Shown: piece by piece, positions 28,307 to 36,918 of the stretch
How the letters are laid out: every line of letters starts with the position of its first letter
How positions within the stretch are numbered: the stretch's first letter is position 1
Source of the DNA: Rs1 sp029027825
GTDB lineage: Bacteria; Pseudomonadota; Gammaproteobacteria; Pseudomonadales; Balneatricaceae
DNA length: 64,000 bases
Direction of reading: 5' to 3'
NCBI GenBank assembly: GCA_029027825.1
Contig: CP093399.1
Coordinates: 2,356,001 to 2,420,000, forward strand
The notes under the pieces: generated by a model
Told to the model about the DNA's origin: nothing
The model's database searches: none
Seen by the model: the letters and a program-made list of their open reading frames with translations, nothing else
Program-made: the position numbers and the translations under genes

Positions 28307-28398
28307 GACGAACGCCTTTGTTTGGTGCTACTGTAACAGAACGAGGAACGAGTGGCGTGAAGACAGTCCCAGCATGCGAACAACACAATTTTGTTAGC
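28307..28398 (-). repeat. attC site 5
   Basis: Core GACGAAC (28307-28313) and core GTTAGCT (28392-28398) enclose a site of about 92 bases. The closing core contains the stop of the decayed RelE gene. Confidence 0.6.
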
Positions 28399-28653
28399 TG
28401 TCGTATACACTTGACCTATGACCAACTTTAATAACTTGCACGACTAATCTTGCGTCAATAATTTCATAGAGTATGCGATATATTCCTTGCCTAATACGAT
28501 ACCGCTCTTATCTAGAAAGTTTAATGCACCCTTACCTCTTGGGTTTTCAGCCAGTTTATCTATACGATTTAATATTTTAACAATCTGCTGATTAGGGATT
28601 CCGCGAAGATCTTTTACAACAGATTTTTTGAAAGTAATTTTATATTTTACCAT
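28393..28653 (-). pseudogene. RelE-type toxin, decayed
   Basis: The frame starts normally (MVKYKITFKKSVVKDLRGIP, then NRIDKLAENPRGKG) but then leaves the family. With one base added near 28527, RelE sequence resumes (CIKLS, then ERYRIRQGIYRILYEIIDAR), interrupted by one TAA. A further one-base shift near 28441 gives VQVIKVGHRSSVYDS to TAA at 28393. Three lesions in 87 codons show a dead toxin. The unshifted frame of 69 codons ends at 28444. The antitoxin upstream is intact. Confidence 0.8.
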
Positions 28654-28873
28654 TCTTCTTCAAATCACTTAGCAAACTTTCATAACTTATTTCAGGTTCA
28701 TTTTCCCGATCAGAAAATGCCTGTAAATCTTTTTGATCTTCACGCATAAATAATTTTAGTGCTTCATCAATTAGTTCAGATACAGATTGCTCACAAGTAG
28801 CTGATTTAACTTTCAAAGCTTGATGAATCGCTGGATCAAAATAAACTGTAGATCGCTTTGATAATTGTGACAT
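28640..28873 (-). CDS. Ribbon-helix-helix antitoxin
   Basis: 77 residues with an N-terminal beta strand and helices typical of CopG/RHH DNA binding (KRSTVYFDPAIHQALKVKSA, then SVSELIDEALKLF). The C terminus is acidic and probably bound the RelE partner, whose gene it overlaps by 14 bases. With the toxin dead it is now an orphan antitoxin. Confidence 0.8.
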   Translation of the reverse strand: MSQLSKRSTVYFDPAIHQALKVKSATCEQSVSELIDEALKLFMREDQKDLQAFSDRENEPEISYESLLSDLKKNGKI

Positions 28874-28929
28874 GATGGATTCCTCCTAAACTGCAATCAA
28901 AACACTGTAACATCACAATGTTATAACTT

Positions 28930-28969
28930 CAAAACCTTAGAGAAAACAGCGTCATGGTAGAGCAGCCAG
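28930..28969 (-). mobile_element. Group II intron 3' end remnant
   Basis: Read on the minus strand, GACTGGCTGCTCTACCATGACG matches (over the part shown in common) the 3' ends of the introns remaining at 35.0 and 46.6 kb. It is joined directly to the reverse-transcriptase fragment at 28970, so most of the intron interior is deleted. Confidence 0.55.
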
Positions 28970-29308
28970 TCACTTATTGGGCCGATAACCATAACTGTTA
29001 TCGTAGAAAATATTGCTCCCGCTTAAGCTATCAAAGTAAGTTTGCAGTATCTGGCTGCCCCCCTGTTGCACCAGTTTATCCTCCAGAGTGGGTAACCCAA
29101 GTGGACACTGTTTTCCGTCTGCGTTAGGAATAAAAACACGTTTAACGTCACTCATTCGAAAGCTCTTATTTCTTAAACTTTCACTTATTCGGGTGATGTT
29201 ATCAGACAAGCTGAGCTTGAAATCATCGGCTGTGACACCGTCGATCCCAGGCGCTGAACGCTTGTTGAGTTGACCCCAGCTTTGTATCAATAAATCAGCA
29301 TCTAGCAA
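28970..29308 (-). pseudogene. Group II intron reverse transcriptase, N-terminal fragment
   Basis: 112 residues. The RT-0/RT-1 region is visible: NKRSAPGIDGVTADDFKLSL, VKRVFIPNADGKQCPLGLPT, LEDKLVQQGGSQILQTYFDS and YGYRPNK, where it ends by deletion. Maturase and thumb domains and the YADD box are missing, so it is inactive. Minus strand, like the cassette genes. Confidence 0.8.
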
Positions 29309-30016
29309 TCCATATAGATTCTAAATATCGATGCTTAGGGCACTTACTTAGAAACGAAAAGGTGCCTAAAATATTGTGGTGTGCAATGCGGTTGTCTTAG
29401 TGATTCCAGCCCTACTTTGTCCAGCCTATGTGTCTGTTACACACCGTGAAATAATTGTCAGCCCCTTCGTGCTGTATGCACTTATCAACCTACTGACAAG
29501 TTTCGGCACTACTATGAGCTGATCCGACTTCCAAAGAGCCATCGTTAACCTCGTATTCTACTCAGTTTCCCTACCCACCTCCTGTGGGAGCAACTTTAGA
29601 GATCACGAAGAGCCTTCAGCTCAATAAATGGCCAACACATCTCTTTATACATGCCACGGCTTACTTTTTTTCAGAATCAGCCGCTGACTCGCCACAACCT
29701 TGCCCGCACGGTTGCTTTGCATAGACTTCGACGGCACTTACGCTCATCAAGAATAAGCCTCGTCAGTCAGGACATTTTATTGTCGGAGCGATACCAGCAC
29801 TTCAGGAACACGCATTCCCTGTGGCCTATACAATTCTCTGTCTACGCTTCGCACTGATTGTTCGATTACTTGTTAGTGGTAAACGATCTACTAGCAACAG
29901 GAAAGATTCGCTCTCCATAATCTCCGTGCAGCACGCAAGACTCGATACGGGTGACTAGCTAAGCCTTACCCGACAGGGACTTGCACCCTGCAAGACACGC
30001 CAAACTTTGCTTGGCG
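29309..30016. other. Non-coding remnant region upstream of the RT fragment
   Basis: About 700 bases with no credible gene. The part at 29460-29985 looks like structured non-coding sequence (many short GC-rich complementary stretches, e.g. GACAGGGACTTGCACCCTG), probably 5' intron or mobile-element sequence belonging with the RT fragment. Identity not established. Confidence 0.35.
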
Positions 30017-30119
30017 CTCTAACGCTTCAAGCAACGGCAGCGTGCTGGCAAGTTTTTTGCGATCTTTTAGCAAAAAAAATGACAGTGCTAGCAGTCCGGT
30101 TGACTTGACTTATTATGTG
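30017..30119 (-). repeat. attC site 6
   Basis: CTCTAAC core on the left; the right core is imperfect (ATTATGT in place of GTTATG). The interior has the usual pairing arms (GTTTTTTGCGATCTTTTAGC and GCAAAAAAAATGAC). Confidence 0.65.
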
Positions 30120-30176
30120 CATTAATTGATACTTTGTCTTACATTGTGCATCAAATGTAGTACAAAGGACCTTAAA

Positions 30177-30455
30177 ATGAAAACTGAAATGTTAACAACA
30201 CGAATCGACCATGATACTAAAATAGCCTTTACTCATATTTGTGACGAAGTCGGCCTAAGCCCATCGCAAGCACTGAAACTATTTGCAAAAGCTGTTATAA
30301 ATTATGGAGGAATTCCTTTCGAACTGAAAGGGAAACGCCCAAATGAAATTACAATCGCGGCAATGCAAGAACTCGAAAATGGCCAAGGCCATAAAGCATC
30401 CAATATAAACCAATTATTAGGTGAGCTTACTGAAGGTAAGTTGACCGATGTATAG
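30177..30455 (+). CDS. dinJ: RelB/DinJ-type antitoxin
   Basis: 92 residues from ATG 30177, with AAAGGA about 8 bases upstream. Ribbon-helix-helix start MKTEMLTTRIDHDTKIAFTH, then GLSPSQALKLFAKAVINYGG and IPFELK, the DinJ hallmark. It overlaps the toxin start by 8 bases. This pair lies on the plus strand, against the array direction, so it must be transcribed from its own promoter. Confidence 0.88.
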   Translation: MKTEMLTTRIDHDTKIAFTHICDEVGLSPSQALKLFAKAVINYGGIPFELKGKRPNEITIAAMQELENGQGHKASNINQLLGELTEGKLTDV

Positions 30456-30717
30456 CCTTGAATACTCCTCTCAATTTAAAAAGGATTTCAAGAAAATCAC
30501 AAAAATGTCTATCCCTGATATTATTGAAGTTGGAACTGTTATTTCGACCTTGCAAAACCAAGAAATTCTAGCCAAAAAATATGTCGATCACCCTTTATCT
30601 GGTAATTGGGCAGGGTTTCGAGATTGCCATGTAAAACCAGACTTAGTTCTCATTTATAAAATTAATAGCACAACTTTGCAGCTTGCTCGAATTGGGTGTC
30701 ATAGCGATGTATTCTGA
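30448..30717 (+). CDS. yafQ: YafQ-type mRNA interferase toxin
   Basis: 89 residues, a normal YafQ length. Features: YSSQFKKDFKKITK at the start, PLSGNWAGFRDCHVKPDLVL in the middle and LQLARIGCHSDVF at the C terminus with the catalytic histidine and aspartate. YafQ cleaves mRNA on translating ribosomes and is neutralised by DinJ, encoded just upstream. Confidence 0.9.
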   Translation: MYSLEYSSQFKKDFKKITKMSIPDIIEVGTVISTLQNQEILAKKYVDHPLSGNWAGFRDCHVKPDLVLIYKINSTTLQLARIGCHSDVF

Positions 30718-30722
30718 CTAGC

Positions 30723-30824
30723 CCATAACGCCGCCAACAGCGCGCGTAGCAAACTAGTGGTTTTTGTGCGCTTTTTGCACAAAAAGTGACTATTTTCGGA
30801 GTCCGTTGCTTGGCTTTGTTAGGC
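30723..30824 (-). repeat. attC site 7
   Basis: CCATAAC and GTTAGGC cores with inner arms TTTTTGTGCGCTTTTTGCACAAAAAG. Same type as attC sites 9, 17. Confidence 0.88.
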
Positions 30825-30834
30825 GATGGTTTGA

Positions 30835-31509
30835 TTATAAAGGAAGAGCCATAGATTGATTTCCATCTTTTTTCTTTGCTGTTTGAAATGCTTGTCGCTT
30901 GTATACGCGATTTAGCCAATCTTGGGTTCTTGGGTAATTACTTGTTAGGTAACCCCGCATATTTGCTGATTCTATAGGATAACTCAGAAGTATATCTGCG
31001 GTTGTTAAATTTTGACCACCAAACCAATCATTTTCTGACAAGTCTTTCTCAGTATTTTCAAAGATTTTCGTTAATCTTGTTTTGATGAAACCTTCAGATG
31101 CCTTTGCTAACACTGGGCGAACAATCAAATTCAGTAAAGCTGGAACTCTTTCTTGTATTATCCGGAAAACACTATCCATTAACATTAGAGGCATGATTGA
31201 TCCTTGAGCCGCATGAAACCAAAATAGATGTCTTGCCCGATCATCAGAATTAACAGAAGGGTTAATCAAATCATTTGGATATAAATCGAGGATGTATTCA
31301 ATTATGGCTCCAGTTTCGGCAAGAACCACTTTATCATGTGTAATCACTGGGGCAGTACCTAATGGAGAAATTGATTTATATTCTTCAGGAGCTAGCTGGG
31401 TTACAGGATCTCTATTATATTTTTTTAATTCATATTCTATACCCAGCTCTTCAAGCAACCATAAAACTCTAAATGATTGTGAATACTCTAAATGATGAAG
31501 TGTAATCAT
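30835..31509 (-). CDS. Glutathione S-transferase
   Basis: 224 residues from ATG 31509. The thioredoxin-like N-terminal domain (MITLHHLEYSQSFRVLWLLE with the catalytic-region serine; PLGTAPVITHDKVVLAETGA with cis-Pro and the glutathione-binding Glu) is followed by an all-helical C-terminal domain (LTTADILLSYPIES). Conjugates or binds glutathione with unknown substrates. A full-sized cassette gene between attC sites 7 and 8. Confidence 0.85.
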   Translation of the reverse strand: MITLHHLEYSQSFRVLWLLEELGIEYELKKYNRDPVTQLAPEEYKSISPLGTAPVITHDKVVLAETGAIIEYILDLYPNDLINPSVNSDDRARHLFWFHAAQGSIMPLMLMDSVFRIIQERVPALLNLIVRPVLAKASEGFIKTRLTKIFENTEKDLSENDWFGGQNLTTADILLSYPIESANMRGYLTSNYPRTQDWLNRVYKRQAFQTAKKKDGNQSMALPL

Positions 31510-31549
31510 ATGCTGCCCCAATTGTGACGGTTAAATGCTGATTTTAATC

Positions 31550-31649
31550 GCCTAACGCTAAGATAACCGGAGTGGATTTGGCGCAAAAATTGCGGTCTCT
31601 TGTGAATTTTTTTCGACGAATCTGGTCCAATTCATCTTATTTGTTAGCC
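31550..31649 (-). repeat. attC site 8
   Basis: GCCTAAC core and GTTAGCC core around about 86 bases. The closing core contains the stop of the BrnA gene. Confidence 0.75.
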
Positions 31650-31889
31650 ATGTTTAAGATGATGGTGATTAATGTTTTCTATTCGTTCAGCGAGCCAAAC
31701 TTTTATAATTGATTGCCTAGTTACACCTACACGCCTTGCTTCGCGATCTAGTGAGTCAACCATCCACTCAGGGAAGTCTACGTTAACCCTTTTAGTGGTT
31801 TGCATCGTACGTTTAGCTTTAGATAAATCAAGATTGGAAAATACATCATTGCCATCATCAAATTCTTTATCAAAATCAGAAGCTTTCAT
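31644..31889 (-). CDS. brnA: BrnA-type antitoxin
   Basis: 81 residues. C-terminal ribbon-helix-helix (KRVNVDFPEWMVDSLDREAR, then GVTRQSIIKVWLAERIE), as in BrnA. It follows and overlaps the BrnT toxin gene by 14 bases. BrnTA modules are autoregulated. Confidence 0.85.
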   Translation of the reverse strand: MKASDFDKEFDDGNDVFSNLDLSKAKRTMQTTKRVNVDFPEWMVDSLDREARRVGVTRQSIIKVWLAERIENINHHHLKHG

Positions 31890-32142
31890 AAAATTTCACC
31901 TCATTTTTTCTTGAGCGTCTAACTGAAATTATACGTATCTTTATATTTCGATACGTAATTACAGCAGACCAATGTTTGCCATCATGGTATGCGATTATAA
32001 CAAAACGAGGTTCATCGCTTGTATTCGCAGGGATCTCAACTAAATCAGAATCATTCCACAGTAATTTAGCCTCCTCAAAATCGATGCCGTGCTTATCGAG
32101 GTTAATTTGACTCTTATTTAGATCATATTCAAAAGCATGCAT
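31876..32142 (-). CDS. brnT: BrnT-type ribonuclease toxin
   Basis: 88 residues from ATG 32142 (MHAFEYDLNKSQINLDKHGI). BrnT signature: FEYD...K...N..KHGIDFEEAKLLW, later EPRFVIIAYHDGKHWSAVIT and RIISVRRSRKNEVKFYE. RelE-like fold; cleaves RNA. An in-frame upstream extension to 32250 is not family-like and runs into attC. Confidence 0.88.
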   Translation of the reverse strand: MHAFEYDLNKSQINLDKHGIDFEEAKLLWNDSDLVEIPANTSDEPRFVIIAYHDGKHWSAVITYRNIKIRIISVRRSRKNEVKFYESF

Positions 32143-32274
32143 AGAGTTAAAACTATACCTTTTCGGAGTAAATTGCAAGTGTGGGATTATACGGCTAACG
32201 CCAACAACAGCGTAGTAAGCTTGGCGGTTTTTGTGCGTTTTTTTGCACAAAAGGTGACACGCTTACGGAGTCTG

Positions 32275-34398
32275 ATTTCCGGATAGAATCCGCCCTTACG
32301 GGCGACGACCCCCACAGATCCGTACGTGACCTTTTAGTCATACGGTTCCTCAGTAATCGGGAAGTTACTCTCCCGACGTATGACTCTGTACCTGACAAGC
32401 GTTACACCATTTTTGTTATTCTCGGTTGAGGCAACACCCATTTCTAGAGAAATTACTCAAACTTTACCCAACTTATGAATCCTTTATGGGAGTGTCGACC
32501 CAGCCATTTGCGCCAGCTATCTCTTGTGTATTGATAAATCATCCACAAAGATCTGTAATTACAGCGAATGCCATAATAATTATATAGCCCATATAGCTTT
32601 GTTTTAAGCCCTTTTAACTGCTCTTTTATAGATTCATGCCGGTTGACTTTGCAGTAGAGATAAATACTTCGCAAAGCTCTCGCTTGACGTTTCCTCATCG
32701 TCTGCCGTTTTACAACCCAGTTACCATTCCTTGATCTACCCCAGTAGTAAGTAAATCCTAAAAAGTCGAAACTACTAGTTCCACTCTTTTCCGAGTGCTT
32801 ACTCGACCAGCGAAAGTTCACCATTTTACTCTTTTCTGGATGAATTATGAGACCAAACTTGCCAAAACGTTTGGGTAAAATGCGCATCAATCTTCGCGCA
32901 TCCTCCTTGCTTTGGCAACCAATTATAAAGTCGTCTGCAAACCTCACTAAGAAGCTGCGACCCTTTAATTTTGGTTGAACTTGGTTTACAAACCATCCAT
33001 CAAGTACATGGTTAATGAATATATTTGCTATCAACGGACTAATAACTCCACCCTGTGGTGATCCACAGGATGGATAGCTCACGCTGCCATTTTCGACAAT
33101 CCCTGTTTTTAGCCATTTGCCGATGAAACGAATAATAACCCCATCACTAATCCGTAACCGCAATATCTCACGGATCCGGTCGTGCGGTATACAGTCAAAG
33201 AACTTACTGACATCCACATCAATAATGATACTTACCTTTGCTTGATAACAACCATCTCTCACTGCCTTTATTGCATCGTGAGCGCCGCGTTTCTCTCGAA
33301 AGCCATACGAGAAATCATAAAAATCGATTTCATAGATAGCACTCAAGATCATCGCAATGGCGCGCTGCAATACTTTATCTTAAAAAGCTGTGATGCCTAT
33401 GGGGCGTTGGCTGCCGTCTTCTTTATCAATCCACACACGACGCACCAGCGGCGCAACATAGCGACCCTCTTGATAACGTTTATACAGTGATTTGAGATTT
33501 GCAACAAGATCCACAGCGTAATCTTTCGCTGTGACCTTATCCGCACCAGACGCCGCATCCTTCCGGGTTAGACGATAGGCTTCTCGTAGAAAATCAACAT
33601 CAACTAAATGATGCAATGAGCTAAACACCCAGTCTGGGTGCGCTCTTGCTTGATCTCGTAGTCGATTAAGTTTTAGTGAGACAGTTTGTGATCTCAAAGT
33701 ACCTCCTGTCGTTCGATTAACCAACGTGTCATACCTGACTTCACCTTCCCTACACTGGGTCCTTAAGGTAGTCGTTCCCCACTTTCCCGATCAATTGACA
33801 TTGATCATCGGTACTATGATCCGCTAAGACTTCCAAATTCACTTCTCGGGTCACTTCACTTTCGCTTTCGATTGCCGATACCTGACGGTACTGCTGTTGT
33901 TTGATTCTCCTGCAGCGACACTTTAGTGCAACAGGACTTCCCATAGGTACAGCAGTTTACCTAATAGATCCGGTGCATTTATAACCCGACTCACCTAACC
34001 GACTTTCAACTTCAGGATAAATTTGGATCTCCCGAGCTTTCCGGATTACCCCTTTATTTGCATGCCAAACTCAAAGACACCCGGTGGTGTCGCAAGTACT
34101 CGCCAAATCGTACTTGAGACTGCAGCATTCCGCTACACAGGAGACCGTCAGCTTTCGTACCTCTCGATACTTATACACCACAACTATATAATATTTCGGG
34201 GTTCAATAATCAGCCTACACACTCGCTCCACACTCGCTCCGCACACCTTGTTACCAAGATCGTACCCGGGCTTCGCTACTAACCTACTGGCTAAGTTTTA
34301 GTTTGATGGGATTTGGATATTTCCGCACCCATTGGGTAAATATAAGTCAATTTCAGAATAGTATTATTCGTCCCAAGACTCCGAGATCCTCTCGGCAC
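32275..34398 (-). mobile_element. Group II intron, minus strand, in an attC site
   Basis: About 2.1 kb. The 5' end GTGCCGAG is read from 34398. The 5' structural region (33947-34398) is repeated at 45471-45923. The RT reading frame lies at 32453-33724. Near the 3' end a domain V-like hairpin is visible (GGAACCGTATGACTAAAAGG, TCACGTACGGATC). Its RT is frameshifted, so it is probably immobile. It belongs to a lineage different from the plus-strand class C introns. Confidence 0.75.
32453..33724 (-). pseudogene. Group II intron reverse transcriptase/maturase, frameshifted
   Basis: Two frames make one RT of about 420 residues. The first (33380-33724) has RDQARAHPDWVFSSLHHLVD and ends KEDGSQRPIGITAF. 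The second (to 32453) begins DKVLQRAIAMILSAIYEIDF. In between one base must be skipped near 33380. Conserved boxes: YGFREKRGAHDAI, DVDVSKFFDCIPHD, GSPQGGVISPLIANIFINH, catalytic FADD (RFADDFIIG) and FLGFTYYWG, then a C-terminal maturase X-like domain. No HNH domain follows. Confidence 0.85.
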
Positions 34399-34423
34399 GA
34401 GCTGGTTTTTGTTAGGTATTTGT

Positions 34424-34717
34424 TTACGCAATCGCAAAGTTAACTGCATGTACTCGAGTTAGATTAACCTTCTGCTTTGCATGCCATAGATCATAATTAT
34501 CTTGCATTGAAAGCCAGCTCTCAGGTGTACGTCCTAGTGCTTTTGATAAACGAAGTGCCATTTCCGGTGAAACTCCACTTTGCCCTTTCAATATACGATT
34601 TAACGTCGATGATGCTACATCAAGTTGTTTTGCCAAGAAGCGACAACTTAGGCCAGATGGTGCTAGGTAAAGATCATGAATGAACTCACCTGGATGTGGT
34701 GGATTATGCATATTCAT
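34424..34717 (-). CDS. higA: HigA-type antitoxin
   Basis: 97 residues. NPPHPGEFIHDLYLAPSGLS and the helix-turn-helix (FLAKQLDVASSTLNRILKGQ, SGVSPEMALRLSKALGRTPE) are diagnostic of HigA (VapI/HigA family XRE). It follows higB with a one-base overlap. The stop is next to the closing core of attC site 9. Confidence 0.9.
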   Translation of the reverse strand: MNMHNPPHPGEFIHDLYLAPSGLSCRFLAKQLDVASSTLNRILKGQSGVSPEMALRLSKALGRTPESWLSMQDNYDLWHAKQKVNLTRVHAVNFAIA

Positions 34718-34995
34718 TAGTGATAGTCCTCGTAGTTTAAGATAAACGCATTACCGTTAATAAATTCAAACGTTATGCGCCAGTTTCCATTTACGGTGAT
34801 AGACCAAATTCCGTCTCTGTTGCCTTTGAGAGAATGAAGTTTAAAGCCGGGTAAATTGACATCCTCTATCGCTTGCGCAGTATCGATGGCGGTGAGCTGC
34901 ATTCTTAGTTTTCTTTCATGTTTAGACTGTATGCCTGAGGTACTTCCTGTTTCAAAATATTTCTTCAGGCCTTTATGCTTGAATGATTTGATCAT
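34717..34995 (-). CDS. higB: HigB-type mRNA interferase toxin
   Basis: 92 residues from ATG 34995 (MIKSFKHKGLKKYFETGSTS). RelE-superfamily HigB: IQSKHERKLRMQLTAIDTAQ, LPGFKLHSLKGNRDGIWSIT, VNGNWRITFEF and the NYEDYH end. It cleaves mRNA on ribosomes. In higBA loci the toxin gene comes first, as here. A second, diverged higBA is at 50529-51103. Confidence 0.9.
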   Translation of the reverse strand: MIKSFKHKGLKKYFETGSTSGIQSKHERKLRMQLTAIDTAQAIEDVNLPGFKLHSLKGNRDGIWSITVNGNWRITFEFINGNAFILNYEDYH

Positions 34996-35026
34996 AAAAC
35001 AGTGTAGCGCAATGCGCATCACGACT

Positions 35027-35105
35027 CAACAAAAAATAGCCATGGTAGAACGGCCAGTTACCTGTGCCCCCCATACAGATCCGGACGTGCGGAATAACGG
35101 CACTT
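35027..35105 (-). mobile_element. Group II intron 3' end remnant
   Basis: On the minus strand GTGCCGTTATTCCGCACGTC begins a domain V-like hairpin, followed by GGATCTGTATGGGGGGCAC and an end with TGGCCGTTCTACCATGG. Nearly the same sequence ends the remnant at 46.6 kb. It lies immediately upstream of the higBA start. Confidence 0.65.
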
Positions 35106-35553
35106 AAACCTAATTTAACGGTAAGTAGAGTGGGTTGTTGCTGTAAGGATAGTAACTGTATGGTAATAGGTTTTCCATTCATGTCCGCGGCCCTTGTAGG
35201 CAAAGGCAACACAATCAAAGAGGCTCCCTGTCGGCTATAGCGCTGGCAAAGATAGTTACTTCTGAACAGGGAAAGACGCCGACAAACTCCGTGGCTAGGT
35301 TTTACAGACAAATTTATTGATTTACCCAGAGTGGGATCTAGTTAGATATAAAACCAAATAACTTGCGATTAACCAGTACCTTCAGCGTACATCGGCAAAT
35401 CCCAAATATACTTTGAGTATAGTTATTTAACTAAATTTGAGCATAAAGTAGGGAATATGCGATTAAGTACTCTATATGAAGTAATCGCAGCCTAACTTCG
35501 ATGACAAACTCCGGCCTATCGTGGAGAGTAATTCCGGTTTCAAAGTAAAAGTT
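35106..35553. other. Junction between the left array segment and the fimbrial block
   Basis: About 450 bases. The first 200 probably still belong to the intron remnant. No gene is supported; a minus frame at 34973-35311 covers intron RNA and is not called. No attC was seen in it. Confidence 0.4.
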
Positions 35554-36918
35554 TTACCTCTGTAAGCCTAGTTTATCTGGCATTATACTGTAGTGTTTAT
35601 CCATAAGTCGATAGAGGGTACGACGCGAAATGTCGAGCATTTTTGCCGCATTAGCTACGTTGAAATTACATATATTGAGTGCTTTATCGATGGTGTCTCG
35701 CTCAGCTTTATCACGGACTAGGCCGAGAGTAACTACTTCTTGTAGGCGTTCTTCAGATTGGACTAGCCCAAGATCGGTCGCAGTGATAATCGAATTTTCA
35801 GCCATAATGATAGCGCGGCGGACCCGGTTTATCAGCTCACGTACATTACCAGGCCAAGGATGATTGCGAATAGCGGCGAGGCCGCTATGACTGAATCCGG
35901 TGATGCGGACTTTAGCATCAGTGCGGAATAATGTAAGAAAATGCAGCGCTAACAACTCGATATCACCCCCTCTGCTGCGCAGAGTTGGCACATGGAGCGG
36001 GACAACATTGAGTCGGTAGAATAAGTCTTGTCTGAAGCGGTTTTCGCTGACCGCTTTTTCTAGATTGGCGTGCGTCGCGGCGATGATACGAAAATCAACA
36101 GACACCTTATTATGGCTACCGACACGTTGTACATCACACACTTGTATTACTCTTAGTAGATTTACTTGTAGATCTAGTGGTAAATCGCCGATTTCGTCGA
36201 GGAATAACGTACCTCCATTGGCGGCTTCTACGCAGCCGATGACGCGTTGGGAAGCACCAGTGAAAGCTCCCTTTTCATGCCCAAAAAGCTCAGACTGAAT
36301 TAATTCTCGCGGCAGTGCACCACAGTTCAGCTCGATAATGGCGCCCTTCGCATAATGGGATCCTGCGTGGATTGCCTGAGCAACTAGTTCTTTTCCGGTA
36401 CCACTCTCGCCGTTGATCAATACGGGAACATTACAATCACTCAGTTTATGCATCGCGAGGTAGAGCTGTCGCATCACAGTACTGTTTCCCACCATCTTAT
36501 TGGGAAAATGACGACTTTCCTCAGAGCATTGGCAGAGATTTGACATACCAAAGGCACGACCTAAACTAAAAAGTAGACGTATTTCATCGATAGGTAATGT
36601 GTGATAGTCATAGAATAAGCTGACGATTTTTTGTCGCACTAGTGATGATTTGATAGCCTCTTCAGAAACGACAGCTATCCAGTTGACACCGGGGTACTGG
36701 CTGAACAGTTCCTCAAAAGAGTCATCGTTGGCATGCTCATCAATATAATAAATACCGACACGTACATCGTTGCCCCTTCGGCGTTGCTGTTTTCCTAAAC
36801 TATCGATCGATAGGCCTTTCCAGCCAAATTTTCTTAAATTTGGAAAAAATAGATGGGATGGAAAATATAAAAAGAAACAGCGACAATTATTTTTCATCTT
36901 TAGCATCTTTTTCTCCAT
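35554..36918 (-). CDS. VpsR-like sigma-54-dependent transcriptional activator
   Basis: 454 residues. An N-terminal degenerate receiver domain (about 45-125; GVNWIAVVSEEAIKSS and FYDYHTLPIDEIRLLFSLGR) resembles VpsR of Vibrio more than a normal response regulator. The AAA+ domain follows: Walker A GESGTGKE, the sigma-54 contact loop GAFTGA (in GHEKGAFTGASQR), Walker B GGTLFLDEIGD, arginine finger region and WPGNVRELINRV. A Fis-type helix-turn-helix ends it (NVANAAKMLDISRRTLYRLM). An intact GAFTGA implies action with RpoN. The nearest target is the pilus operon with a -24/-12 promoter at 44250-44265. VpsR binds c-di-GMP; whether this protein does is inference. Confidence 0.85.
   Translation of the reverse strand: MEKKMLKMKNNCRCFFLYFPSHLFFPNLRKFGWKGLSIDSLGKQQRRRGNDVRVGIYYIDEHANDDSFEELFSQYPGVNWIAVVSEEAIKSSLVRQKIVSLFYDYHTLPIDEIRLLFSLGRAFGMSNLCQCSEESRHFPNKMVGNSTVMRQLYLAMHKLSDCNVPVLINGESGTGKELVAQAIHAGSHYAKGAIIELNCGALPRELIQSELFGHEKGAFTGASQRVIGCVEAANGGTLFLDEIGDLPLDLQVNLLRVIQVCDVQRVGSHNKVSVDFRIIAATHANLEKAVSENRFRQDLFYRLNVVPLHVPTLRSRGGDIELLALHFLTLFRTDAKVRITGFSHSGLAAIRNHPWPGNVRELINRVRRAIIMAENSIITATDLGLVQSEERLQEVVTLGLVRDKAERDTIDKALNICNFNVANAAKMLDISRRTLYRLMDKHYSIMPDKLGLQR

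Larger units (their letters stand above)
32193..34417 (-). repeat. attC site 9, split by a minus-strand group II intron
   Basis: Left arm 32193-32274 (GGCTAACGCCAACAACAGCG... to GGAGTCTG) and right end 34399-34417 (GAGCTGGTTTTTGTTAGGT) join into one site of the type seen at attC site 17. The intron occupies the interior near the right end. Confidence 0.7.

Noticed and set aside
28930..29308. A retron or defence-type reverse transcriptase
   Set aside because: The fragment matches group II intron RTs and is joined to an intron 3' end.
34023..34301. A 92-codon plus-strand gene, repeated at 45548-45826
   Set aside because: It lies in the 5' RNA region of the minus-strand intron on the opposite strand; conservation reflects the intron copies, not a protein.
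34973..35311. A 112-codon minus-strand gene
   Set aside because: It covers intron 3' RNA structure and the higB start; no protein family is visible.
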